64,000 nucleotides of DNA, from the NCBI RefSeq assembly GCF_015352955.1, contig NZ_JACYOX010000008.1, forward strand, positions 62,001 through 126,000, in the 5' to 3' direction. Positions 27,619 to 37,878 of the stretch are shown here, piece after piece. Positions within the stretch are counted from its first letter, which is position 1, and each line of letters opens with the position of its first letter. Both the position numbers and the translations under genes were made by a program. Under the pieces are notes generated by a model, which made no database searches, had not been told where the DNA came from, and saw nothing but the letters and a program-made list of their open reading frames with translations. This DNA is from Noviherbaspirillum soli (GTDB taxonomy: Bacteria > Pseudomonadota > Gammaproteobacteria > Burkholderiales > Burkholderiaceae_D).

Positions 27619-28536
27619 TCAGGCGGCAAGCGCCGCGGACGCCCTGGCGCGAAATGCCCTGGGGGACAAGCCGGTGCGCCGCTTGAAAAACCGGGTGAAA
27701 TAGGCCGGATCGGCAAAGCCAAGCGCGTAGGACACCTGGCTTACCGACATCGAGGTGTAGACCAGATTGCGCCTGGCTTCCAGCACCAGGCGTTCATGCA
27801 CCAGTTCCAGCGCCGACTGGCCGGCCGTCTTGCGGCACAGGGCATTCAGGTGCGCCGCCGTGATGCCAAGCCGGCCGGCATACCAGGCCACCGGATGCTG
27901 CCGGGCATACGCCGTCTCGATGAGTTTGCAGAATTCGGAGAAATGGCGGGCACCCCGGGTCGCCTGCAAAGCTTGCATGCCCGGTGGCGCTATCTGCCGC
28001 GCCAGCCAGGCGAGCAGCACGGCCAGCAATGACTCCAGGACCAGTTCGCGGTGCACTGCGACGCTGCGATACTCCCGGTCGATCGCGCTGAAATGCGCCT
28101 GCACGCCCGCTCCCTCCTCACTCGCCGGCAGCCTGTGCAGATGCGGCCGGCGCAGCGCCAGCAATGTCGCGCCGGCATCGCCGCCGCGGCGCTCCACCAG
28201 CGGATAGGCCAGGGTCAGCACATGTCCCTGCGCATTCTGCGCAAACCGGAAGCCGTGGATGCACATCTGCGGCACCAGCGCGACATGGCCGGCGCGCATG
28301 TCGAATTCGTCATCGTCGATCCGCATGCGCGCCTTCCCGGCTTTCAGGTACAGGATCTGGAACAGGCCATGATGCTGATGCGGCCGAATCTGCCAATTGT
28401 GCAAGACGCTGCGTTCGGCAATGGTCTCGCAGTGCACCATGTCAGGCGTCAGCCAGTGCTCGTGCTCGCCATACAGCTGGAACACAGGCACCGATGCATC
28501 TTGTTGCAGGACGGAGTGCGAAGGCGGATGAGCCAT
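27619..28536 (-). CDS. pobR: PobR-type AraC-family regulator
   Basis: 305 residues from the ATG at 28536. An N-terminal cupin-like sensor domain (IRPHQHHGLFQILYL, then DFDMRAGHVALVPQ-like sequence) precedes a C-terminal AraC DNA-binding domain with two helix-turn-helix units (LGITAAHLNALCRKTAG and SVSQVSYALGFADPAYFTRFFKRRTG). It is divergent from pobA with a 119-base intergenic region, the usual arrangement of AraC-type PobR activators that respond to 4-hydroxybenzoate. The name rests on this context. Confidence 0.85.
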   Translation of the reverse strand: MAHPPSHSVLQQDASVPVFQLYGEHEHWLTPDMVHCETIAERSVLHNWQIRPHQHHGLFQILYLKAGKARMRIDDDEFDMRAGHVALVPQMCIHGFRFAQNAQGHVLTLAYPLVERRGGDAGATLLALRRPHLHRLPASEEGAGVQAHFSAIDREYRSVAVHRELVLESLLAVLLAWLARQIAPPGMQALQATRGARHFSEFCKLIETAYARQHPVAWYAGRLGITAAHLNALCRKTAGQSALELVHERLVLEARRNLVYTSMSVSQVSYALGFADPAYFTRFFKRRTGLSPRAFRARASAALAA

Positions 28537-28538
28537 GA

Positions 28539-29837
<1,299 letters not shown>

Positions 29838-30103
29838 CATGGCTGCTGCCGCGCCGTTCGCTCCTTTTCCACAGACAGTTCTGGCCTACGTCGAATCGAT
29901 GCGCGTAATGCAGATGCCGGCATCGAAGAAGCAATGCAAAATAGTGCGTTTAACGCACATAAGTTTACTTATCGAACTTCACAGCCAGAATCCTTCCGTT
30001 ATTCTTGATGTGCCCGGCAAAATCGGCATTGTCTGTTGTGACACCACGCCGCGCGCTGGCATACAGGCTTCATGCAGAACATAAAATTTTTTGAGGAGAC
30101 AAG

Positions 30104-31279
30104 ATGACATTGCGTACCGTAGTGCGATCCGCCCTGACGCTGGGCCTGTTCGGCCTGGCATCCTTTGCCGCCCAGGCCCAGGAAACCATCAAGGTCGGCG
30201 TGATCGCCGCCTTTTCCGGCCCGTTCGCGGATTACGGCAAGCAGATGGAAGGCGGCATCAAGGCCTACATGAAGCAGCACGGCGACACCGTCGCCGGCAA
30301 GAAAATCGAACTGGTCATCAAGGACACGACCGGCCCTTCGCCTGAAATCGCCAAGCGCCTGGCCCAGGAACTGGTAGTGCGCGACAAGGTGGACATACTG
30401 GCCGGCTTTGGCCTGACACCGGAAGCGCTGGCGGTCGCGCCGATCGCCGAGCAGGCAAAAAAGCCGATGATCGTGATGAATGCGGCCACCTCCATCATCA
30501 CCACCAAATCCAATTACATCGCGCGCGTCTCGATGACGCTGCCGCAGATATCCGGCCCGATGGCGACCTGGGCCGTGAAGAACAATATCAAGCGGGTGGT
30601 CACTCTGGTTGCCGACTATGGCCCCGGCATCGACGCTGAAACCGCGTTCAAGACCAATCTGCTAGGCGGCGGCGGCCAGGTAATCGAATCGATACGCGTA
30701 CCGCTGCGCAATCCGGAATTCGCGCCCTTCGTCCAGCGCATCAAGGATGCCAAGCCGGAGGCGGTCTTTGTTTTCGTTCCCGCGGGCGAACAGGGCGTGG
30801 CATTCATGAAGAGCTACCGCGAGCGCGGGCTGGCCGAAGCCGGCATCAGGGTCATCGCCACCGGCGACCTGACCGATGACCATGTGCTGCCGGCCATGGG
30901 CGACGCCACCCTGGGCGTGATCACGTCCTTCCACTACTCGGCGGCCCACGACTCCCCGGAAAACAAGACCTTCCTGAAAAACTTCGCCGCGGCCAATCCC
31001 AACGGCGGCCGCCCCAACTTCATGGCGGTTGCCGCTTATGACGGCATGCATGCGATCTACGAGGTGGCGCGCAAGCTCGATGGCAAGATCGATGGCGACC
31101 GTGCCATGGCGGTATTGAAGGGCATGAAAATTCCGAGCCCGCGCGGTCCGCTGACGATCGACGCGCAAACCCGGGACGCAGTGCAAACCGTCTACATCCG
31201 CAAGGTGGAGAAGGTCAACGGCGAACTGTATAACGTCGAATTCGACAAGTTCGAGAACATGAAGGACACCGGCAAGTAA
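30104..31279 (+). CDS. Periplasmic binding protein of a branched-chain amino acid type ABC importer
   Basis: 391 residues. A signal peptide (about 1-25, cleavage after AQA) precedes a Peripla_BP_6 domain (IKVGVIAAFSGPFADYGKQM). TGAGGAGA upstream is a strong ribosome site. No permease or ATPase gene is next to it. It is 266 bases after pobA on the same strand. A livHMGF set without a binding protein is at 42.2-45.5 kb in the pca operon, so this may be its partner, binding an aromatic acid such as 4-hydroxybenzoate or protocatechuate. Substrate is inference. Confidence 0.87.
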   Translation: MTLRTVVRSALTLGLFGLASFAAQAQETIKVGVIAAFSGPFADYGKQMEGGIKAYMKQHGDTVAGKKIELVIKDTTGPSPEIAKRLAQELVVRDKVDILAGFGLTPEALAVAPIAEQAKKPMIVMNAATSIITTKSNYIARVSMTLPQISGPMATWAVKNNIKRVVTLVADYGPGIDAETAFKTNLLGGGGQVIESIRVPLRNPEFAPFVQRIKDAKPEAVFVFVPAGEQGVAFMKSYRERGLAEAGIRVIATGDLTDDHVLPAMGDATLGVITSFHYSAAHDSPENKTFLKNFAAANPNGGRPNFMAVAAYDGMHAIYEVARKLDGKIDGDRAMAVLKGMKIPSPRGPLTIDAQTRDAVQTVYIRKVEKVNGELYNVEFDKFENMKDTGK

Positions 31280-31325
31280 GCTGCCCGCCTCCCCGTATCG
31301 CCAGCCCGTGCTGGCAACTGCATCA

Positions 31326-31359
31326 AACGCCGCTGCCAGCAATCAGCGGCGTTTTTTTT
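31326..31359 (+). terminator. Terminator after the binding-protein gene
   Basis: AACGCCGCTG (31326-31335) pairs perfectly with CAGCGGCGTT (31344-31353), loop 8 bases, followed by a run of T to 31359. A classic Rho-independent terminator. Confidence 0.93.
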
Positions 31360-31492
31360 GGCTTCGGCAAATGGCCTGCAGCCTGGAACAAATGGCCGAC
31401 CCAGCCAACTCAGTCAGTTAATGCTTGCCGCGCCTCTATCCCCGGCGGCTTGCAGGACATCCCACCGAGCCAGGCCGTTGCGCCATCCACTC

Positions 31493-33565
31493 ATGCCAAA
31501 CCACATTGACGCTCTTCTCCGCATTGCCTGCACCCACGCCGAACATGGCCAATTCGATACGGCGGCATCCACACTCCACGCGCTGCTGACTGTCGAGCCC
31601 GACAATGCGGCGGCAATGCAACTGCTGGGCCTGGTACAGGCAAGGCAGGGCGACCTGCGCAACGCAGCCCGTACATTGCGCCAGGCATGCCTTGCCGCAC
31701 CGGACCATGGCCCCCTGCATGTGCACCTGGCCCGGGTGGAATGGGAGCTTGGCTTGCCGGCACAGGCCGCCGCCGCCTATCAGCGCGCCATCGCACTGGG
31801 TTGCGCAACGCCCGACATGCTGATCGACTGCGCGATTGCTCTCGAAAAGCTGGAGCGGCATGCCCAGGCACTCGACTTTTGCCAGAGGGCGCTGGTGGAG
31901 GCTCCCACGCATGCACGGGGCTGGCAAACACAGGCGAATCTGCTGCATGCAATGAAGCGGCTGGACGAGGCGCTGGCTTGCCACGACCGGGCGCTCGAAC
32001 TGATGCCGGATGCGGTCGCATGGTCAGGAAAAGCCCTGACCCTCGATGCCCTGGCCCGGCTTGAGGAAGCGCTCGCCTGTCACGACCAGGCAGCGGCATG
32101 CTGTCCGGACGACCCTTCCATGCTTACCCACCGTGGCATCACGCTGGGAAAAATGAAAAGACTCGAGGAGGCGGTCGCATGCCATGCGCGGGCAACCGAA
32201 CTGGCTCCGCGCCACGCCACGGCCTGGAGCAATCTTGGCGCCGGCTTGTGCAAGCTCGAGCGGATGGATGCCGCCATCGCCGCGCATGACAAGGCGGTTT
32301 CGCTCGCGCCTTCCTCGGCCGCCATCTGGCTGCAACGGGCGGCGGCGCTGCTTGTCGCCCAGCGGCAGGCGGAAGCACTGGCCAGCTGCAATGCCGCCAT
32401 CAGGCTCGATGCCCACAGCGCCGAAGCCTGGCGGCACCGCGCTCTCGCGCTTGAGTCCCAAAGTCGCTACGAGGACGCACTGGAAAGCGCAGAGGAAGCC
32501 TGCGCTCTCGATATCGGCTGCCTGGAAGCAAGCTACACGAAGGCTGGCCTGCTGTGCCTGCTCGACCGCGATGCGGAAGCCGTTGCATGGCTGGCGCATG
32601 TGTATCGGCACCATCCAGGGAATGAAACACTACGATTTGCATTGGGATGGGCGCAGTTGAGGAATGGCGACTATGCGAACGGCTGGATCAACTACCAGGC
32701 CTATCGCAGCCTCAGCACGGCTCCGTGTCTGGCGGATGAACGCATCCCCCTCTGGTCGGGCGCGGAAAGCCTCGCGGGAAAACATGTGCTGGTGCATGCG
32801 GAGCAAGGCTACGGCGATGTCATTCAATTCTGCCGGCTCATCCCCAGGCTGGCCTCCATGAACTGCGTTGTCTACTTTCTGGTATATCCCGCACTGAAGC
32901 AATTGCTGTCCTGCCTGGACGGCTGCCAGGTGTTGACACAGAGCGACCCGCTACCTGCCTGCGACTATCGGATACCGCTGATGGCATTGCCGCAGTTCTT
33001 TCTGCAGAGCGAGCAGGATATACCACGCAAGGTCCCCTACCTGCGGGCCAAGGGTGACATGCCATCCAGGCCCCACCCTGTCCTCAGGATAGGCATTGCC
33101 TGCTCAGGCAATCCCGAATACGGCAGCAATCCCCAGCGCTCGGCGCCGCTGGCTGCGTTCGAACGTCTGCAACGTCATGGCGACCTGTTCATCCTGCAGA
33201 ATGCACTGGAACCGGCTGATGCGGCCTGGCTGAAATCCCATCCATCGGTGCGATACCCCACCGCCGGATTCACCGACTTCGCCGATACCGCCAACCTGCT
33301 GGGCGCCATGGACCTGGTGATCAGCGTCGATACCTCCATTGCGCACCTGGCCGGCGCCCTTGGCAAACCGCTCTGGATATTGCTGCCTTATGCCAGCGAA
33401 TGGCGCTGGAAAAGCGGGAGAAACACCAGCAGCCAGTGGTATCCCACTGCTCGCCTGTTCCGTCAGGCCAGGCAGGGCAACTGGGAGGAACTCTTTTGTC
33501 GGCTTGATCAGGAACTGCCGCGTTTTTCAACGGATACGCTGTACCTGCAACGGGGCGCCGCATGA
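31493..33565 (+). CDS. TPR protein with glycosyltransferase 9-like C-terminal domain (1)
   Basis: 690 residues from the ATG at 31493; in-frame ATGs at 31421 and 31358 are possible and no ribosome site decides. Residues about 1-400 are tandem tetratricopeptide repeats (units such as LDEALACHDRALELMPD). The C-terminal part (about 450-690) resembles the heptosyltransferase/GT9-like domain that follows TPR arrays in many bacteria: EQGYGDVIQFCRL, then LRIGIACSGNPEY, and DLVISVDTSIAHLAGALGKPLW. Such proteins are annotated as putative protein or cell-surface glycosyltransferases. It is a paralogue of the next gene, which it overlaps by 4 bases (ATGA). Confidence 0.8.
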   Translation: MPNHIDALLRIACTHAEHGQFDTAASTLHALLTVEPDNAAAMQLLGLVQARQGDLRNAARTLRQACLAAPDHGPLHVHLARVEWELGLPAQAAAAYQRAIALGCATPDMLIDCAIALEKLERHAQALDFCQRALVEAPTHARGWQTQANLLHAMKRLDEALACHDRALELMPDAVAWSGKALTLDALARLEEALACHDQAAACCPDDPSMLTHRGITLGKMKRLEEAVACHARATELAPRHATAWSNLGAGLCKLERMDAAIAAHDKAVSLAPSSAAIWLQRAAALLVAQRQAEALASCNAAIRLDAHSAEAWRHRALALESQSRYEDALESAEEACALDIGCLEASYTKAGLLCLLDRDAEAVAWLAHVYRHHPGNETLRFALGWAQLRNGDYANGWINYQAYRSLSTAPCLADERIPLWSGAESLAGKHVLVHAEQGYGDVIQFCRLIPRLASMNCVVYFLVYPALKQLLSCLDGCQVLTQSDPLPACDYRIPLMALPQFFLQSEQDIPRKVPYLRAKGDMPSRPHPVLRIGIACSGNPEYGSNPQRSAPLAAFERLQRHGDLFILQNALEPADAAWLKSHPSVRYPTAGFTDFADTANLLGAMDLVISVDTSIAHLAGALGKPLWILLPYASEWRWKSGRNTSSQWYPTARLFRQARQGNWEELFCRLDQELPRFSTDTLYLQRGAA

Positions 33566-35328
33566 CGGCCGCATCCGCCATGCGGGCGCTAAAAGAGGCG
33601 GAAAGGCTGTTCGCAGCAGGCGAGCTCGATGCAAGCCATGACTTGCTTGCCCAGGTCCACCACGCTGATCCCGCTTATCCCTATGCCTTGTACTTGCGGG
33701 CCATGATGATGGCCGCCGCCGGTCACCGCCAGCAAGGCTGCGCATTGCTGGAAGAAGCATGCCGTCTCCGCCCGAAAAGCCGTGACATGCAAGCACTGCG
33801 TGCGCGAATCTATGCCGACCTGGGACGCGCTGAAGATGCGCTCGACATTCTCTCCAAGCTGGCTGAAGCCGGCAATATGAACGCTGCAATGGCGCTCGAT
33901 CGCGGCACCCTGGCGCGGCGGCTGGGAAAGTTCAAGCTTGCGATGGAATCCTATGATGCCGCGCTGTCATTGGATCCAGGCCTCACGCATGCATGGAGCG
34001 GCAAGGCCAATCTGCTGCACGAGCATGGCTACTATGCTGAAGCGCTACGCTGCCATGATGAAGCGCTCGCCAGGGAACCCGACAGCGTGGAGGTCATTTG
34101 CAACCGCACGGCCACACTGAACCGGCTCGGACGATTGGAAGAAGCGTTTGCAGAGAGCAATCGCGCATTGGAACTCGCGCCAAATGATGCTGGCGCATGG
34201 ACGACGCGCGGATGCACGCTGGTACAGATGGAAGATGCCAAGCAAGCCATGCGCTGCTTTGAGCAAGCTCTCCACATCGACTCCGGGCACCGTCCTGCGC
34301 ATGCCAATCGCGCCTCGACACTTGCAGCACTGGGAAAGCATCAGGAAGCGCTCAAACTTTTAGAAGAAGCGATGAAGCTTGCACAGGCTTATCCATCCGA
34401 GCTGGCGACACTGCGCGCCAAGGAGGGCATGCTGAGGCTGATGCTGGGCGACTGGAGAGGATGGGAAGGTTATGAGCACCGGTTGGTGCACGACACCTTG
34501 CCCGCAGTGCACGATCTGCTGGCGCCGCGGTGGACGGGAAAGGAAGCGCTTGCCGGAAAAACCATCCTGATCTGGAGCGAGCAGGGTTACGGCGACACGA
34601 TACAGTTCTGCCGTTATGCTGCCTGTCTCGCCGAACGCGGTGCCACGGTCCTGCTCGAAGTGCCTGCTCCCTTGCTCAATTTGTGCAGGCAGTTACCGGT
34701 CGCAAGCATTCGTGTGCGCGGCGAGACGCTCCCACCGCATGATTTCCAGATTTCGATGATGAGCATGCCGCTGGCTCTCGGTCCTCGCACCGCCATTCCG
34801 CTTCCGCATGCTTATTTGCGGGCACCGGATGAAAAAGTACAGAGATGGACAGCCCGCCTTGCACCACGAGGCAGGCGACCGCGTGTCGGCATCGTCTGTT
34901 CCGGCTCGCCACACAACAACGGCAACGCCACTCGCTCCATGCCACTGGCAGCCTTCGCTCCATTGACCGAACATGCTGAACTCATTGTCCTGCAGCCGGA
35001 ATTGACGCTGGAAGACAGCAGCACATTACAAAACATGTCAGGCATCATGAAGGCAGAAGTCGACATCAACGACTTCACCGACGTCGCCGGCCTGATCGCC
35101 AACACCGATCTGGTGCTATCCGTGGATACTGCGATCGCGCACCTGACCGGTGCGCTCGGCCACCCGCTTTGGGTACTGCTGCCCTGGCAAGCAGAATGGC
35201 GCTGGATGACGGGCCGGCATGATACGCCCTGGTACAACAGTGCCCGCCTGTATCGCCAATCAAGCCGCGGTTGCTGGGACTCGGTCATTGCGGCAGTGGC
35301 ACAGGCGATGGCCGAGGAATTTTGCTGA
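33562..35328 (+). CDS. TPR protein with glycosyltransferase 9-like C-terminal domain (2)
   Basis: 588 residues, starting at an ATG that overlaps the previous stop by 4 bases. It has the same plan as its neighbour: TPR units over about 1-285 (GRLEEAFAESNRALELAPND, for example) and a GT9-like domain (about 320-588) with the matching motifs WSEQGYGDTIQFCRY, RVGIVCSGSP and DLVLSVDTAIAHLTGALGHP. A duplication is likely. It converges on the sctF-like needle gene with a 70-base gap. Whether it modifies a secretion-system or surface protein cannot be seen. Confidence 0.8.
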   Translation: MTAASAMRALKEAERLFAAGELDASHDLLAQVHHADPAYPYALYLRAMMMAAAGHRQQGCALLEEACRLRPKSRDMQALRARIYADLGRAEDALDILSKLAEAGNMNAAMALDRGTLARRLGKFKLAMESYDAALSLDPGLTHAWSGKANLLHEHGYYAEALRCHDEALAREPDSVEVICNRTATLNRLGRLEEAFAESNRALELAPNDAGAWTTRGCTLVQMEDAKQAMRCFEQALHIDSGHRPAHANRASTLAALGKHQEALKLLEEAMKLAQAYPSELATLRAKEGMLRLMLGDWRGWEGYEHRLVHDTLPAVHDLLAPRWTGKEALAGKTILIWSEQGYGDTIQFCRYAACLAERGATVLLEVPAPLLNLCRQLPVASIRVRGETLPPHDFQISMMSMPLALGPRTAIPLPHAYLRAPDEKVQRWTARLAPRGRRPRVGIVCSGSPHNNGNATRSMPLAAFAPLTEHAELIVLQPELTLEDSSTLQNMSGIMKAEVDINDFTDVAGLIANTDLVLSVDTAIAHLTGALGHPLWVLLPWQAEWRWMTGRHDTPWYNSARLYRQSSRGCWDSVIAAVAQAMAEEFC

Positions 35329-35398
35329 GTTCGCAGCAACGGCGGCCGGGCGTGGACGCGCTTATCCAGCGCCTCCGCCCGATCCATGCAACGAACCA

Positions 35399-35638
35399 TC
35401 AAGTAGACTTCTGCACCACGCTTTTCATCGTGTCTGAAAATTCCTTCAGCACCGAACTGAAGGTATTGGCGCTGATGGTATAGGCAGACATCTGGTATTG
35501 CAGGTCGAACAGGTCGCCAATGCCTACACTGGTGCCTTGCTTGATAGAATTCAGAGCTGTTCGCAAGACTGTCTCGGCAGACGCAATTCCATCCCTTGCC
35601 GTTCCTGCCACTTCGCCCAGAGTTATATACTGTGCCAT
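35399..35638 (-). CDS. sctF: Type III secretion needle protein (SctF-like)
   Basis: 79 residues with GGAAGG 6 bases upstream of the ATG. Small, alpha-helical and without a signal peptide. The C-terminal half (DLFDLQYQMSAYTISANTF, then LKEFSDTMKSVVQK) has the pattern of needle subunits such as SsaG, EscF and PrgI, which polymerise into the extracellular needle. The inner-rod protein SctI has similar size and helical ends and is the alternative, but the order sctD-sctE-sctF favours the needle. The gene lies 12 bases after the chaperone-like gene, the last in this short operon. No sctG co-chaperone follows. Confidence 0.72.
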   Translation of the reverse strand: MAQYITLGEVAGTARDGIASAETVLRTALNSIKQGTSVGIGDLFDLQYQMSAYTISANTFSSVLKEFSDTMKSVVQKST

Positions 35639-35650
35639 ATCAATCCTTCC

Positions 35651-35911
35651 TTACTTGCTGTTTTTTGATTTAACCGGCTGCCCGCTCACGGCGGGCACAT
35701 TCAAGGTCTGCAATACCTGCACTGCGGCCGTGACCGCCTGCACCGCTCCCTGCAGTTCCACGTACCTGCTTCGGCTATTCATCTGCCTTAACTCTCCCTG
35801 CAAGCGCTGTTGCAACTCATGCAGGTCGCCGATGAGCTTTCGTCGGAGGCTGCCATCGCGATCCGCCAGCAGCTTTTCCTCCAGATCCAGCATCACAACA
35901 GGCGCTCTCAT
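35651..35911 (-). CDS. sctE: SctE/EscE-like needle chaperone
   Basis: 86 residues from the ATG at 35911, which has GAGG 5 bases upstream; a GTG at 35917 overlapping the sctD stop is the alternative. A helical, charged protein with the layout LDLEEKLLADRDGSLRRKL then a second amphipathic helix (YVELQGAVQAVTAAVQVLQTL), as in the SsaE/EscE/YscE group that holds needle monomers in the cytoplasm. The call is supported by position between sctD and sctF; the sequence alone would be weak. Confidence 0.62.
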   Translation of the reverse strand: MRAPVVMLDLEEKLLADRDGSLRRKLIGDLHELQQRLQGELRQMNSRSRYVELQGAVQAVTAAVQVLQTLNVPAVSGQPVKSKNSK

Positions 35912-35913
35912 GG

Positions 35914-37275
35914 TCACCTCGCAATCCTGATGCGCTGCGTCCCCTCGAACACCACTTCACCCTCCTTGATGGACATCAGCGTGTGCCCATCCACATTCCC
36001 TCCCTGGTTCACATGTTCCCCATTCTCGGTAACGATAAAAGGTATGGCACCTCCCACGATGATTTGCACGCCCACTGGCGGCTTGGGAACGAACCGTGTA
36101 ATCGTGGCCCTCACCGGCAACACGTTGCCGTAGTCCTTGCTGAATGCCAGGATCAACTCTTCCCAGCGCCGTATCTCGTCCAGGCTCAATTTGCCGGCCA
36201 GCCTGAGTTCATCGCCCTCACGTTTGACAAGCAGGCGCTCGGACAGGCCGGCCGCGGCAATCCTTTCTTTCAGCTTGCCGCGCAATTGCTCCGGAAGCAG
36301 AAGATTTGCCTTCACTTCCTGAACCCCCGGCACTCTTTCCTTGACCAGGGCGCGGATACTTTCCATGGCCTCGCCCGAGCTTGCCGCTCCTGACAGCACA
36401 ACAACACCATGCGTGGCACTGTCAACTTTCAGATAGGCATTCAAGTCCTCTCCATCCAGCGTCGTTCTGGTATCCCGCAGGACATTCTCGTCCACAGCGA
36501 CTTTCACTTCCACGGCAGGCGCCGCGGCCGCCATTGCATTGATCAGCCTCGTGTACTCCGAATTGGTCGCAACATAGCCATGCACTTGCCAGCCAGATCC
36601 CCGCTTTTGCAGCGTCAATGACGAACCGCCAAAGTCAGCGAGCGTCTTCACCGCTGCCGCAGGAGGCTGCTCGATATCTGCCTTGCTCTCAACCACGGCC
36701 GGCATTGCCTTCACCGCTTGCCTTGTTCCAATGCTGTACCAGCCCACAGCGCCAAGACCGCTGACGCCTGCGATAAGCAGGACAGCGAGCAGCCACCTGT
36801 GGAACTGCTTGGCCTCGCGCGGGAACACTTGCGTTACCGTCGCTTCCTTGACATCCTCCGATTTCGCATGAACGGCTTCCGGGTCGGACGAGGCATCCGT
36901 GGGTTCTTCTTCCTCCGGGGATCCTTCCGTCACTGCGCGCTGCGCGCGGCTAGCGGGCATGACCGACTCAGGCTCAGGCCAGGGCGCATCTGCATGATCC
37001 ACCGTAATGATCACGCTGCCCAATTCGACTGGCAGGCCCAATACCAGTTCCTGCTCAGCCTCGATTTCATCGCCGTATGCATTACGCACGACGCCATCGC
37101 AAGGCGCCATCAGTACCGTCGCTCCATCGAAGCGGAGGATGGCATGGCGCTCAGCCACGTTTCGCCCGGCCAGCATCACCGTGCAGTCATCTCCGCTTCC
37201 AAGCAGATATTCGCCAGGCCCAAGCGTGAGGCAACTGTCCATCTGGGCGCCATACAGCACCCTGAGTTCTATCAC
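35914..37275 (-). CDS. sctD: Type III secretion inner-membrane ring protein (SctD)
   Basis: I choose the GTG at 37275 (AGGA 4 bases upstream) because it makes the protein begin VIELRVLYGAQMDS, as SctD proteins do; a TTG at 37335 would add 20 residues. 453 residues: an N-terminal cytoplasmic FHA domain (about 1-95, GEYLLGSGDDCTVML), an acidic linker, one transmembrane helix (about 160-182), and a periplasmic part with BON/ring-building domains. It forms the outer ring of the inner-membrane base together with SctJ. It is first in sctD-sctE-sctF and overlaps or abuts sctE. Confidence 0.85.
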   Translation of the reverse strand: MIELRVLYGAQMDSCLTLGPGEYLLGSGDDCTVMLAGRNVAERHAILRFDGATVLMAPCDGVVRNAYGDEIEAEQELVLGLPVELGSVIITVDHADAPWPEPESVMPASRAQRAVTEGSPEEEEPTDASSDPEAVHAKSEDVKEATVTQVFPREAKQFHRWLLAVLLIAGVSGLGAVGWYSIGTRQAVKAMPAVVESKADIEQPPAAAVKTLADFGGSSLTLQKRGSGWQVHGYVATNSEYTRLINAMAAAAPAVEVKVAVDENVLRDTRTTLDGEDLNAYLKVDSATHGVVVLSGAASSGEAMESIRALVKERVPGVQEVKANLLLPEQLRGKLKERIAAAGLSERLLVKREGDELRLAGKLSLDEIRRWEELILAFSKDYGNVLPVRATITRFVPKPPVGVQIIVGGAIPFIVTENGEHVNQGGNVDGHTLMSIKEGEVVFEGTQRIRIAR

Positions 37276-37396
37276 GCTTTCCTGTTCGAACTCGCCATCG
37301 AACGCAAAGTCTGTATCACCTAATAGAGCGTTCAAGATATGCTTTCAAACAGATACCGCAAGTTACAATAGAAACGTCTCAATTCATCGCCCTGCC

Positions 37397-37849
37397 ATGA
37401 CTACTTACTCCGAAATATCCAACGATGTTCTGCTGATGCGTCCGCACCAGGCGGTCGATCATGCGGCTGCACTCGACATTCAGGAGCGGATCAATATCCT
37501 GTCAGATACCAGGATCGATGCCCTCGTGCTCGACCTTAGCCAAGCGGCGCATGCATGCTCCAGCCTGTTGGAAGTCATACTTGACCTCGTCAACCGACCC
37601 GCCCCGATACAGGTCATGGTTATCGGAGCCAGCCAGCAATTCCAAAGCCTCATGCAACTGTGCGGCGTGCACGCACTTGTCAGCGAATATCCAACTGTCG
37701 AAAAAGCCCAGGATGCGCTGAAGCGCAGCAGGTACAGCGAATCCGAGCAACGTCTCGAGTTTGATGACGATAATGCGCTCAATGAAAGCGCATCCCTGCC
37801 GGACGACGATGATGACGAGGACTGGCATGCTTCCGATGATGATGATTGA
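37397..37849 (+). CDS. STAS-like protein with acidic tail
   Basis: 150 residues from the ATG at 37397. The first about 105 residues resemble a STAS (anti-sigma factor antagonist) domain: LVLDLSQAAHACSSLLEVIL at the usual phosphorylation-loop position, then IQVMVIGASQQFQSLMQL. The last about 30 residues are almost all Asp, Glu, Ser and Asn. It is divergent from sctD and converges on the SctV-like fragment. Its role is unknown; a regulatory switch for the secretion locus is conceivable. The serine normally phosphorylated in antagonists could be one of the two in CSSLL. No clear ribosome site. Confidence 0.55.
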   Translation: MTTYSEISNDVLLMRPHQAVDHAAALDIQERINILSDTRIDALVLDLSQAAHACSSLLEVILDLVNRPAPIQVMVIGASQQFQSLMQLCGVHALVSEYPTVEKAQDALKRSRYSESEQRLEFDDDNALNESASLPDDDDDEDWHASDDDD

Positions 37850-37878
37850 AGCATGCCGAGGCGGAATAGATTGCATGG

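Noticed and set aside
29838-30103. A possible small gene between pobA and the binding-protein gene
   Set aside because: An 81-codon frame exists but has no ribosome site or recognisable content; the stretch is more likely a promoter region.
35399-35638. Reading the 79-residue protein as the inner-rod protein SctI
   Set aside because: Size allows it, but the order sctD-sctE-sctF and the C-terminal pattern suit the needle better. Not fully excluded.
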